In this document: one piece after another, positions 35,861 to 50,165 of the stretch | How positions within the stretch are numbered: the stretch's first letter is position 1 | Layout of the letters: the number at the start of each line of letters is the position of its first letter | Assembly (NCBI GenBank): GCA_023630585.1 | Contig: CM042536.1 | Span: 28,930,964-28,994,963 of the forward strand | Source: Cranoglanis bouderius | Lineage: Eukaryota; Chordata; Actinopteri; Siluriformes; Cranoglanididae | Length of the DNA: 64,000 bases | Reading direction: 5' to 3' | Program-made: the position numbers and the translations under genes | The notes under the pieces: generated by a model | Databases searched by the model: none | What the model was told of the DNA's origin: nothing | The model's input: the letters and a program-made list of their open reading frames with translations, nothing else

Positions 35861-36300
35861 GATGTGCGCGCGCTTCTCAGCCGACGCGTCCCAGAAGCGG
35901 AAACGCACCTCCGTTCCTCCGTTCCTCCGCTCCAAATGGCGGGAGCGAACGTCACGCGCGTTCCTCGAAAGCGACGCGGAAAAACAAAAACAGGCGGACT
36001 CTCTTCGTTTTGGTGATGATGTTGGTGGTGGAGGTGTCGGTTACGCGCCGCCTCACGTTGTCGCGATTTGCGCGCGCGCGAGTGTGTGTGTGTGTGTGTG
36101 AGAGCGAGAGACTCTCTGTCCGTGCGTGCGACTGTATCCTCGCCGCGCGCGCGCGTTCTCCGTGTCTCCGCTGCCCGTGCTATGAAAACGTAAACATCAC
36201 TGACCTGCACGCCCACCGCCGCCACCCACACACGCGCGCGCGCACACACTCCTGTGAGCTGACGGAGAGGCAAAAAAAAAAAAAAGTGCGGGTGTAGTTA
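35840..36300 (-). promoter_or_regulatory. CpG-rich first-exon and upstream region of the tle2-like gene
   Basis: Dense CG dinucleotides (runs such as CGCGCGCGCG near 36145-36155 and 36233-36243) in an otherwise AT-rich window. It surrounds exon 1 and extends upstream of the minus-strand gene, as expected of a CpG-island promoter. No convincing TATA box was seen. The transcription start is not determinable from sequence alone. Confidence 0.7.
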
Positions 36301-36360
36301 AAGTGTGCGGTGCATCGAGGTGCTGGAAATACTTCAGTAAAGACGCAGGAGGAAGTGTGT

Positions 36361-36473
<113 letters not shown>

Positions 36474-36479
36474 GCAGGT

Positions 36480-38369
36480 CAGCAGATGATCCACTAGGCT
36501 TCCCAGCAGCAGACCCCGGGCTGCATTATTGCGCCTGTATGCTTGACATTAACTTGGCGAAGAGCGAGAGCTGCTTTTAAGGTCGACCACTACGGTTCCT
36601 CATTGATCTTTTTCTAACCACTACGTCACAAGCCTGCAGCCACAAACAGAAAACGTGTACTCATACCATTTCACGTGTAAACCACCCAGACCTTTGCGTT
36701 TTCAGCCCCCCCCTCCCAAAAAGGTGAACTAAATTTTTTTTTTTTTCCCAAAACCGCCATGTACATTACGCGACCTTAACACACCACTTCTTCGTCACCT
36801 CGCTCAGTCTCTCCTCAGCCTCTTTCTGATTGGCTACACAGAAACACGTCCCGACCAATAAATGCTTCAGTAACCCACGTTGGCCCGTGACACGCTCTCA
36901 CATTCAGGACCAATTATAGACGCGGATTTATAGACACTGACCTTCTTCTGCTATGGACTTGTGGGTAATGAAGTGTCGTAGGTCCTAGTTTGTAGTTTGA
37001 AGCGAGACTGTAGAATGTGAATATTTATGAATGTAGGAGGGCTGGTGGGCTCAGAGAACCGCTGACTAAGCTAAACCTCTTCATGTCTCATCACGGAGAT
37101 ATAACAAGCCGCAGCAAGATCTGGATAATGTGGTTTTCTTTTCTTTCTTTTTAGATGTGGTTTTCATTACTGAGGCATGCATATCTAAATCATGAGTGTG
37201 ACATAGATGACTAGGCCAGGCTTCTTTAGTGCTTCCAGGTACATTAAGGATACTTAAGTGATCTGTAGAAATATTGCAAATAAAATGCACATAACAAGCA
37301 ATTACAGGCCACAGTATTACTTTTGTAAACCTCTTTAATTACTGGCACAAAGCAGCAGTGATTTAAGAGAATTTGTTAAAGTATATGCATGCATTTATAT
37401 GAAAAATCTAATATGTATCAATAGTCCTACAAAACTGTTAAAGTTGAGCAGTGCATTATATTACAAGGTCACATCAATGACATAAAGAGGCTTAAAGGCA
37501 GATATGTGTTTACATTTGTGATTTGTAATTTTGTGCTTTAAGTACGTCATGCTCCACTGGGTTCATGCTGTGTTTCTCCAAATACCAAAAGAAGTTGTAA
37601 CCCTTCCATTCAAACCAAAACCACTTAACTTACAGTTCTGTTGTCTGTCCTTTTGTTTGCACTAATAATTTGCACTTTGATTGGACAGCGTGTGCTTAGT
37701 CTATCTACTTAGTTGCTAAGACTTCACCTCCAAAGGCATTTTGGGGATAGAATAAATAATCCACTTAATTAGCATTCGTTTGCATTCATCGTACACGCAC
37801 GACTGGATTTTCACGTGCACCATCTTATCACTGCTGATGACGTGTTACAGATGTGTCAGTGAAACATTTAGGGAGCGTGTCACTCTGTGTAATCACCTGA
37901 ATATAACTGTCACTGATAGTGTGCACAAATCTACAGTCTGGGCTAGAAATAAATCAGCCAGAGTGTGACTTTTTCGCACTTTTTGCACTTCTAAATCCAA
38001 AATGATCCACTTTGGAATTTGTTAACAGCAAATATTCTGATGTGGATGTCAAAAATTAAACCTTATATTGATGGCTTTTTTTTTTTTACTAGTCCATTTA
38101 TACCAGCCATATTTTTGTATCTTTTCATATTAAGTGCCCATGATTGCTGTATATCAGAGGTCCTGCTAATGAAATCACCAGTGGAAATGTAATATTGCAA
38201 TTTTTACACTGAACCATTGCTCTGGTGTCAATGTCTTGTCGATAAGTGCCAACTGTCTCAGAAAAACAAATTGCTGAAACTCTTGAATTTGCTGAAATTG
38301 CTGTATTTTGTACTGAGTTAGTCATTAAAATGGGATTTTACAGCCCTGCTTTCTCTTGATTGTCGACCA
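36480..38369. other. Upstream flank of the tle2-like gene
   Basis: No exon recognised. Unique-looking AT-rich sequence with small polypurine and polypyrimidine tracts. Could hold regulatory sequence; nothing specific is visible. Confidence 0.45.
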
Positions 38370-38893
38370 CGCAAAATACCTGTATCTGGCACCAAGACGT
38401 TAGCAGCAGATCCTTTAAGTCCTGTAAGTTGTGAGGTGGGGCCTCTGTGGATCTGACTTGTTTGTCCAGCACATCCTACAGATGCTCGATCAGATTGAGA
38501 TCTGGGGAATTTAGAGGCCAAGTCAACACCTTGAACCCTTTGTCATGTTCCTCAAACCATTCCTGAATAATTCTTGCAGGGTGCATTATCCTACTGAAAG
38601 AGGCCACTGCCATTAGGGAATACCGTTGCCATGAAGGGGTGTACTTGGTCTGCAGCAATGTTTAGGTAGGTGGTACGTGTCAAAGTAACATCCACATGAA
38701 TGCCACATTGTCGAAGTCCTTCAGATCCTTACGTTTGCCCATTTTTTCTCCTTTCAACACATCAACTTTGAGAACTGACTGTTTACTTCCTGCCTAATAT
38801 ATCCCACCCCTTCACAGGTACCACTGTAACGAGATAATCAATGTTATTCACATCACTTGTCAGTGGTTTTAATGTTATGGCTGATCGGTGTAA
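38370..38893 (-). mobile_element. Deleted copy of the same Tc1-type family, minus strand
   Basis: Minus-strand reading gives the same transposase C-terminal half as the copy at 21150-22014 (for example WFEEHDKGFKVLTWPLNSPD), with the terminus GGTTTTAATGTTATGGCTGA at its right end. The N-terminal half is removed by an internal deletion near 38700. Confidence 0.78.
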
Positions 38894-41469
<2,576 letters not shown>

Positions 41470-41560
41470 GCTGCGCTCCAATTTGGCTACTTATACTATG
41501 CAGTAAAAGGATGTACTCTTTTTGTGTGTACCAAAACAGTATGCAAGTACAGGCACAGAC

Positions 41561-42720
41561 ATATATAGACGCTGCATTGGCCGCTTTGGCGCGTTGCTGC
41601 GATAAGTCAACGCGTCCGCCATATTGATCCGGGCAAGACTGCCCTATAAACAAATAGAAGTAAACGGGGGAGCTGCGGTTTTTCTGGATAAAAAGCACAA
41701 TAACATTTACATTTCTCAAACGATTTCAATGGTTTATGATCTATGTGGAGTACAAAAATGTCTCAAGTTATTTACAATCTTGATAGTTAGACTTGGAAAA
41801 TTATTCATTGTCATAAGGAATTGTGAAAACTTATGATTGTCAAGCATAGATTTGGCTTATTTTTCTTGGTTAATAAATGCTGGGACGTCCCTAATTTAAT
41901 ATAATTTAATGTACATGAAATATGCATAAAGTTTTTTTCATTGTGGAAATGGCTTTTTCTGTTTTCAACCCCATCTTTTAACTTTTCTTATGCTCCAGGT
42001 CAGAATTCTGTTAACAAAGCTTGTTCATTTTTAAATACTGAAAGAAATCGAAATAGTGCATCTTTAAGTACTAATAATTGACCATCATTGTACCAAAACA
42101 GAACAAAATCGGCAAATACAATTCAAATAGTGAGACACTGGCAGTCAGTCTGCTTTCTATATTTTATTAGCAATAAAAGGATAGATATACTCCAAAACTA
42201 TATAACAACAATAAGCCATGATTTGATGACAAGCAATTAAATTATTATAGCCTACTGATACACCTACTGTTTGGACATGAGTGGGGAAACTGAAGACAGG
42301 TGGTTTATATCCTTCTCTAATCCTGACTGTCTGACCTGTCCTGTCAAAGTCCTCCAGCTTGAAGTTCTCACTGCATAGCACTGCATAGGACTCTCTTGCG
42401 GAAACACCTTCCCTTCTTACAGCCACTTCCCACTGCCTCAACTGTTTCTCTTTGGGAAACCTTCAGAGTGTGAGAAAAGTTAGCTAGCCAACTGATTACA
42501 GTAAGATTCACAATACGTCAGTTGCTCAGCCAAACTGAGGAGCTTGTCATAAAAGTCGGTTTGGAGAAAAACGGCAGTAGAAAATCTCGATTATGCGCAA
42601 TTTAGTTTACAATATAAACTATAATATAAGCTAAGACTTATTACTGTTGCCTGGACCAATATGGCGGTGACGTTGACATACGCTCCAGCGGCCAATGAGG
42701 CGTCTATTTATATGTCTATG
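41561..42720. mobile_element. Inner inverted-repeat element
   Basis: Left CATTGGCCGCTTTGGCGCG ... CCGCCATATTGATCC is matched in reverse complement at 42652-42712 (CCAATATGGCGG ... GCGGCCAATGAGGCGTC). Imperfect termini of about 60-70 bases. No transposase recognised. Confidence 0.65.
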
Positions 42721-42852
42721 AGTACTGGGACATACTAACACCTCATGTAACAGAAGAGAACGTTGTTCCCTAGTTACACACACTGTCACCGTAAACAAAC
42801 TCCTCGTTGCATTTCAGCTTTTCTTCATTCATTATTCTTTATATAATGTATA

Positions 42853-44436
42853 CAGCCGTGGCCAAAAGTTTTGAGAATGACACAAATATGAATTTTTACA
42901 AAGTCTGTTGCCTCAGTTTTTATGATGGCAATTTGCATATACTCCAGAATGTTATGAAGAGTGATCAGATGAATTGCAATTAATTTCAAAGTCCCTCTTT
43001 GCCATGAAAATGAACTTAATCCCAAAAAAACATGTCCACTGCATTTCAGCCCTTCCACAAAAGGACCAGCTGACATCATGTCAGTGATTCTCTCGTTAAC
43101 ACAGGTGAGAGTGTTAATGAGGACAAGGCTGGAGATCACTCTGTCATGCTGATTGAGTTAGAATAACAGACTGGAAGCTTTAAAAGGAGGGTGGTGCTTG
43201 AAATTATTGTTCTTCCCCTGTTAACTATGGTTACCTGCAAGGAAACACGTGCAGCCATCATTGCTTTGCACAAAAAGGGATTCACAGGCAAGGATATTGC
43301 TGCTAGTAAGATTGCACCTAAATCAACCATTTATCGGATCATCAAGACCTTCAAGGAGAGAGGTTCAACTGTTGTGAAGAAGGCTTCACGGCGCCCAAGA
43401 AAGTCCAGCAAGCACCAGGACCGTCTCCTAAAGTTGATTCAGCTGTGGGATCGGGGCACCACCAGTGCAGAGCTTGCTCAGGAATGGCAGCAGGCAGGTG
43501 TGAGTGCGTCTGCACGCACAGTAAGGCGAAGACTTTTGGAGGATGGCCTGGTGTCAAGAAGGGCAGCAAAGAAGCCACTTCTCTCCAGGAAAAACATCAG
43601 GGACAGACTGCTATTCTGCAAAAAGTACAGGGATTGGACTGCTGAGGACTGGGGTAATGTCATTTTCTCTGATGAATCTCCTTTCTGATTGTTTGGGGCA
43701 TCTGGAAAAAAGCTTGTCCGGAGAAGAAAAGGTGAGCGCTACCATCAGTCCTGTGTCATGCCAACAGTAAAGCATCCTGAGACCACTCATGTGTGGGGTT
43801 GCTTCTCAGCCAAGGGAGTGAGCTCACTCACAATTTTGCCTAAGAACACAGCCATGAATAAAGAATGGTACAAAACCATCCTCAGAGAGCAACTTCTCCC
43901 AACCATCCAAGAACAGTTTGGTGACGAACAATGCGTTTTCCAGCATGATGGGGCACCTTGCCACAAGGCAAAAGTGATAACGAAGTGGCTCGGGGAACAA
44001 AACATCGACATTTTGGGTCCATGGCCAGGAAACTCCCCAGACCTTAATCCCATTGAGGATTGTGGTTGTGATTGTGATTGTGGTCAATCCTCAAGAGGCG
44101 GGTGGACAAACAAAAACCCACAAACTCTGACAAACTCCAAGCATTGATTATGCAAGAATGGGCTGTCATCAGTCAGGATGTGGCCCAGAAGTTGATTGAC
44201 AGCATGCCAGGGCGAATTGTAGATGTCTTGAAAAAGAAGGGTCAACACTGCAAATATTGACTCTTTGCATAAACTTCATGTAATTGTCAATAAAAGCCAC
44301 TGACACTTATGAAATGCTTGTGATTATACTTCAGTAACAGTTAGTAACATCTGACAAAAAGATCTAAAAACACTGAACCAGTAGACTCTGTGAAAATTAA
44401 TATTTGTGTCATTCTCAAAACTTTTGGCCACGGCTG
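42853..44436 (+). mobile_element. Nearly full-length Tc1/mariner-type transposon
   Basis: Flanked by TA on both sides (42851-42852 and 44437-44438). Terminal inverted repeats start CAGCCGTGGCCAAAAGTTTT and match over about 44 bases with one mismatch. Inside is a Tc1-type transposase with helix-turn-helix DNA-binding regions and a DD34E catalytic core. The element is about 1.58 kb, the normal size for the family. It lies between the tle2-like gene and tle5, inside older repeats. Confidence 0.95.
43227..44260 (+). pseudogene. Tc1-type transposase, broken by one stop and a repeat insertion
   Basis: Cut-and-paste transposase of the Tc1 family. It starts MVTCKETRAAIIALHKKGFT (paired-like helix-turn-helix). 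The first catalytic Asp is in FSDES and the second in FQHDGAPCH; the Glu is in SPDLNPIE. One in-frame TGA follows SDESPF near 43687, where an Arg CGA would be expected, which is a CpG-to-TpA type change. Immediately after NPIE the sequence carries a (TGTGAT)n-like expansion (44058-44082) that shifts the frame; the C-terminal part WSILKRRVDKQKP ... GQHCKY continues in another frame to 44260. Not functional as read, but recently active. Confidence 0.9.
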
Positions 44437-44929
44437 TACTATATAATTTCATTTACCATTCCCTTGATTTATTTTTCCACATTTCATTTACACCTCTCCA
44501 AAATATGTTACACTCATCCGCCATGTTTGCAGGTTGAATTCGGCGGAGCAAACTGTCACAAAACCCCTCCTCCCTCGTGCAAGGAAATTTGGGCAATATT
44601 AGCTGAAAAAGTGTCCACGGATCCAAACCTCGAAAATCTACCGGAAATTGTAGACCATCCGTCTACCTTTGGGATACTCATTTCAACATACTACGAACTG
44701 GGACACACTAATTCTAATCTTGGATACTATTTTGGACAGATAGTAGGCGAATTGGGATGCAGCAAGAGTTCTTGTTCAAGAGGTTTCGCTTTTTCAGTTA
44801 CTATTCAGTAACCGTCACTTTACTGTGTAGTTTTTTTTTCTTTTCTTAACATTTCTGTAATAAAGAGAAGACGATAATTACAATAGTAATAACAAGGTTA
44901 TTTGTTATTGTTGTTTTTATTAGGCATAT

Positions 44930-45630
44930 GCCACTGCGCTGTTGATTCATTTTCTATAAGAGCAGCTCTGCCAATATTTCCAGCTGCAAGGCAAATCACA
45001 GGTTTATATTAATGCACTTGCTACAATTCACTACGTTAAATATTGTTTATTATTAACAGCTAAATCAGCGTCACTTCTATGGCTCACTCTCCACATAATC
45101 TAAGCCTGTTAATAAACAAATTTAAAATGTGTTGCTACTTAAGAAAGAAAAGTCTTGTAATCATTGATATGGTGAAGCTTGCTGTAACCAACATTTATGG
45201 AGTGAGCCTCCAGTGTTAGTGTTTTATAACAATCAGTAAATTGTCTGCCATGAGAAAGTCTTCATGACGGAGGACATTTCTGGTGCTTTCTGGTTTATTG
45301 GTAACTTGACAAGCTGCAGGGTTTTTTGTTTATTAACAAAAATTTATTTCTTTTTAGTTGCTATAGTGTAAATGAAAACAAGAAATAACTGTTACATGGC
45401 TGTTCCAGAACCTTAAATGTAATTATAAATGGTTAGATATTATGAAGTGTCGTTCATTAGTAAACTGCAATCATTGGCAAATAGTTGTGGTATAAGAAGA
45501 ATAAAACACTTAGGACCATGCTACTACTGGAAAATAATCAACTACAGGTAACAGTAACACCGCCTCGAGTCAGGCCACATCATATCACCCTGTTGTTGAT
45601 TATTTTTCTACAACAACGTGTTTTATTCAT
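44930..45630 (+). repeat. Rep-A copy 9
   Basis: GCTGTTGATTCATTTTCTAT, the AGTGAGCCTCCAGTGTTAG block, and a 3' end with AATAATCAACTACAGG and CACCCTGTTGTTGATTATTT. Between the two genes. Confidence 0.8.
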
Positions 45631-46174
45631 TACTTGCTGCACTTTTCCTCAGTCTGTGTGCTAAACATCTTATCATAAGCATGAGGGGGTTTGAGAGAGT
45701 GGCATGTGAATTACATGAAAAATTCCTAGAGGGGAAAGAAGAGAAAGAGCAAATGACAAATGTTGAGGCTCAGAGAAAGGAGCAGAGAGGAAAAGGGGGG
45801 TGAAAGAGAAAGTGACAGACAGACAGAGAGACAGGAGGAGGCAGCAGGGGTGGAGGAGAGGATGGTTACAGGCTGAGGAATGAAAGAGTGAAGTACACTG
45901 ACAGGAGGCACTGCCTCAGAGAGGGGAATAAAAGATTACGCAGTCACTGTTTCCAGGAACGACTGATAGATATGAACAATATAAAAAAGAGAGCAAGATA
46001 ATAGGGTGAAATGAAGAAGGTAAATGAATCACAGAATTGATCTACAAATAAATCTTATATACAAAAGAAAAAGTAGACATAAATAGTAAACGGTGGATTT
46101 TAGGTACAAATGCTTGTCACTGGGGAAAGTACAAGTACATATTTTATGTCTTTAGTTAAACATCTGGACCTTAA

Positions 46175-47022
46175 CCCTCTACTGCATGAATTATTACATT
46201 TACATAAAACTGTTTTTGAACAAATTAGTTCAAGTGATAAAAATATTTTTTTTAAATTTGAAATTTTATTTTAGGGTTGTAGTTGGTAAATTGTTGCCAG
46301 AATATACATTGCAGAGTTTTTTTTGCCACCTAGTAAGCATGTAAAAGCTATATCTTCTAGAAAGGAGTTACAGTTGAAAAACTATGTGGATGGATTTACT
46401 CACTCAAAATACATACAAAGATTAGATCCAAACATGTTTTGGGTGAAGCATCTTTTTAATTCTTTCACTTGAAACATAAAATTTTGAAAATAAGGTGCAA
46501 TTGCAAAATGTCTGAAATTACAACAGTTTTTCTTACTTTGAATGTGAAAAAAATGTAAATATATTATGAGAGAAGACTAGTGTCTTTTTTGCTATGTAGG
46601 CCTGTTTCAATTCATGCATGCACATACCACAGTTCCATTATCACATGTTGTTGCCATATGGCAACAATTACATTTTATCATTTAACAGAATACTCAAAAT
46701 ATATAAACTTGTTTAAATGACCAAAAAAGGTTGACTTATCTCAGATAGTTTTAACTTTTTTTCCTTTAAGTAGTTTTGCCTAAATATTGAAAAATTAATC
46801 AAATTTTGAGAGCCCTCCGATGATGACCTTCACCATGCCATGTGACTGCAGAAAAGTGCAAACAGCAGTTCTTGGTCATGTTACATGGCATTTTTTTTGT
46901 TATGTCAAAGTTAAATCCCCGCTTTTTCCAGTTACACAGGAAAATAGCAGTTTTGTATTATTGCCTGTAAAAAATTGGAGATAAATTAATTGTTGCCTTA
47001 CGGCAACGAATGCAGTAGAGGG
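46175..47022. mobile_element. piggyBac-like non-autonomous element
   Basis: Perfect 13-base terminal inverted repeats CCCTCTACTGCAT, flanked on both sides by TTAA (46171-46174 and 47023-47026), the hallmark target of piggyBac-superfamily transposons. The 848-bp interior is AT-rich and has no transposase frame. A 20-base perfect palindrome sits at 46648-46667, and a related motif lies next to the right terminus. Confidence 0.85.
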
Positions 47023-47119
47023 TTAAGGACCCTGGTGTACCTATAAAAGTACATTAACACTCCAGCCTTATATATAGCCTCTTGAATCTAAACAACTCTG
47101 TTGAAATGACTTTCTAAAT

Positions 47120-47465
47120 GACTCATTATTCAGTCTAAACAATTCATTTACAACAATGTAATGAGTTTGTCTAAGCTAAGATTTTGTGATTCATGATTCA
47201 GTCTAAATAATTCAGTTAAATCATGAAATGATTTTGTGCAAGTGAATGATGATTCAGTTTAAACAGTCCATTTAAATCATGGTTATTTTAAGCGATTAGT
47301 GATTCAGTGTAAATATTTCATTTAATTAATGAATTGACTGCCTAAGCGATTCACGATTCAGTCTAAATAATTCATTTAAATCATGACATGGTTCTATCGA
47401 CGTGATACATGACTCTATCTTCCATTCAGTTAAACCTAAATGAATTCATAATTCAGCCTAAATCA
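47120..47465. repeat. Degenerate minisatellite (GATTCAGTCTAAATAATTCA unit)
   Basis: The motif ATTCAGTCTAAA recurs near 47127, 47197, 47251, 47301, 47356 and 47450, followed each time by a variant of TTCATTTAAATCATGA. The period is irregular, roughly 50-95 bases. Confidence 0.8.
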
Positions 47466-47620
47466 AATGTGATTTGATAATGCTCACCTCTTCCCATGTG
47501 TGTTGTACAGTCATGGAGTTTGTATTTGCTATACAAGTTTGTGGGGAAAAAAACAGCTCCACCTATTGGACATACTCTCAATAGACAAAACATAAAATAA
47601 AAATAAAAATAATAACATAA

Positions 47621-48690
47621 AGGTGCATCTCAAAAAAACAGAATATCGTGGAAAAGTTCATTTTTTCCCATAATTTCATTCAAAAAGTGGAACTTTCATA
47701 TATTCTAGAGTCATTACACACCTTTTTGTTTTAATCTAGACAACTCATGGAAATCAAAAATCCAATACCTCAAAATATTAGAATAAACAATTTATAATAC
47801 AGAAATGTCGACCTTCTGAAAAGTATGTTAATTTATGCACTCAATACTTGGTCGGGGCTCCTTTTGCACAAATTACTGCATCAATGCGGCGTGGCATGGA
47901 GGCGATCAGCGTGTGGCACTGCTGAGGTGTTATGGAAGCCCAGGTTGCTTTGATAGCGGCCTTCAGCTCGTCTGTATTGTTGGGTCTGTTGTCTCTCATC
48001 TTCCTCTTGACTAAATTCAGGTCAGGCGAGTTGGCTGGCCAATCAAGCACAGTAATACCATGGTCAGCAAACCAGTTACTAGTAGTTTTGGCTCTGTGGG
48101 CAGGTGTCAAGTCCTGCTGGAAAAGGAAATCAGCATCTCCATAAAGCTTGTCAGCAGATGGAAGCATGAAGTGCTCTAAAATCTCCTGGTAGACGCTGCA
48201 TTGACGCTCAACTCACTGTGAAAACACAGTGGACCAACCAGCAGATGACATGGCACCCCAAATTATCACTGACTGTGGAAACTTCACACTGGACTTCAAG
48301 CAACTTGGATTCTGTGCCTCTCCTCTCTTCCTCCAGACTCTGGGACCTTGATTTCCAAATGAAATGCAAAATTTACTTTCATCTGAAAAGAGGACTTTGG
48401 ACCACTGAGCAACGGTGTTTTGAGTTAATTAGCTGATTAGAATCTTCTCAGGTCCACATTGCTGTATTATAAATTCTTTATTCTAATATTTTTGAGATAC
48501 TGGATTTTTCCAGTATCTCATTTCCATGAGCTGTAAGCCGTAATCATCAAGATTAAAACAAACAAAAAAAGGCTTGAAATATTTCACCTTATGTGTAATT
48601 AATCTAGAATATCTGAAAGTTCCACTTTTTGAATTAAATTACAGAAAAAAAGTACTTTTCCATGATATTCTAATTTTTTGAGCTGCACCT
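47621..48690 (-). mobile_element. Degenerate Tc1-type transposon, minus strand
   Basis: Inverted termini beginning AGGTGCATCTCAAAAAA (left) and AGGTGCAGCTCAAAAAATTA (right, reversed). The minus-strand frame 47841-48167 is the C-terminal part of a Tc1 transposase: FQQDLTPAH (second catalytic Asp), WPANSPDLN, then VKRKMRDNRPNNTDELK and a C-terminal GAPTKY. The PIENLW segment carrying the catalytic Glu is deleted. The N-terminal half is missing or unreadable. Confidence 0.88.
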
Positions 48691-50083
48691 GTAAGCTTGC
48701 CATCGCCTCTTCATCTGAGGTTGTCATTGTTACACCGTATACTTTAATATTTCGTATCATGCAGTCACATATATTCTGGGACAATTCATAATGGGCTGTA
48801 TAAATAAAAATGACAAGACACATGCTTAGAGGTACACTGAAGCTTTATTTGTAAGGCACCATAAATATTTCCTTACTGCAGAATCTCAGTCTTGAATAAT
48901 TAAACAAATTAAATTTCCCCTCACATTTTTTCTCCTTGAACAAAAAAACAAAACAAAAAAAAAAAAAACTAACATTGATCTTCATAACACAACTGACACA
49001 CTTTTCCAGCAAGAACACACTCAAGAATTTAACACACATCACAAAATGGGAAGTGAAAATAAACTTACTAATGAAGAAAAAGGAAAGCAGAACAATTGAA
49101 ATTCTAATGTCCGATTAAAAACAAATGTTAATTTTACAGGTGATGAGAAAATGGATATTGTATTTACAACTCAAAATCAACCATCATCTGGACCTTGGCT
49201 GACTACATAGTTATGTTAGCTTTATAGCACTCACTAAACATGTGATTTTTTTAAAAAGGAGTTTAAAGGAAAAATACTTCAGGTCCCAAAAAGATGGGCC
49301 GATTGCTACCTATTGTAACAACTACAGCCGATTTTTTTTCCCCCGAAATACAATTATGTATTTCAATGTACGTCTCAATCAATATACTGGACAGGCTCTA
49401 ATTCAGTCAGTCATCAAAACTGCATACACTACATGTCCTTCACACACACACACACACACGATAAATGTAGCTTTATACATACAAAATGTTTACAAAATTA
49501 TATGTATATTGATATATTTATACATATATTAGAAATTGTCCCTTCACAACAAACACGCATACAAGCACATTCACACTATTGGATTGGTATGAATCTTTCC
49601 AGTAAGGTTTTGTCTACTTGTCCTGCTTGCCCGTTTCTCTCCCCCCCCCCCTTGTGGTGATGATTGAGATCAAGTGCAATCAACAGAACTATTTAAAATA
49701 CAAACATTTAAAAGGGACAAAAAAAAAAAGAAAAAAAAAAAAAAGGTGATTAGCGTTCACTCCTTTATACTGGTATATAAATGAGCAGAAATGTATGCAT
49801 AAAGAAACCTTTCTTGAAAAAATATACCAAAAACTATGTTCCGTATGTAGTACGTGTTAGTAGATTCGCATCTTTATGTGTGTAGCTATTTATTTCCCAA
49901 GCTGAATGAGTACAAGGTGTCAAGAGACAAAATGCAAGTCTTCTGAACTTCTCGAAAGTGATACAAAATGTTTAAACAAGGACACGAGGACATCAGTGTC
50001 CTTTTAAGCACAGGTGTTGATTGACAGGGATTGATAGCATGTACTAAAATACATACAGTCCAAACAATACTTTTCTATCCTAT

Positions 50084-50086
<3 letters not shown>

Positions 50087-50134
<48 letters not shown>

Positions 50135-50165
50135 ACAGACACACAGACACACAGACACACACACT
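50087..50165. repeat. (CA)n then (ACACAG)n repeat
   Basis: About 20 CA units followed by four GACACACA-type units. Downstream of tle5. Confidence 0.95.

Larger units (their letters stand above)
41470..44790. mobile_element. Outer inverted-repeat element split by two later insertions
   Basis: The left end (41470-41545) and right end (about 44690-44775) are imperfect reverse complements: GCTGCGCTCCAATTTGGCTA against GCTGCATCCCAATTCGCCTA. Between them sit an inner inverted-repeat element (about 41561-42720) and the Tc1-type element 42853-44436. No transposase belongs to the outer element. Confidence 0.6.

Noticed and set aside
35833..36273. Open frame of 146 codons over the CpG-rich region, minus strand
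   Set aside because: High GC removes stop codons; it overlaps exon 1 in a different frame and its Thr-His and Arg runs come from simple repeats.
44404..44811. Open frame of 135 codons right of the Tc1-type element
   Set aside because: It starts in the Tc1 terminus and continues through the outer inverted-repeat element; no protein family is visible.
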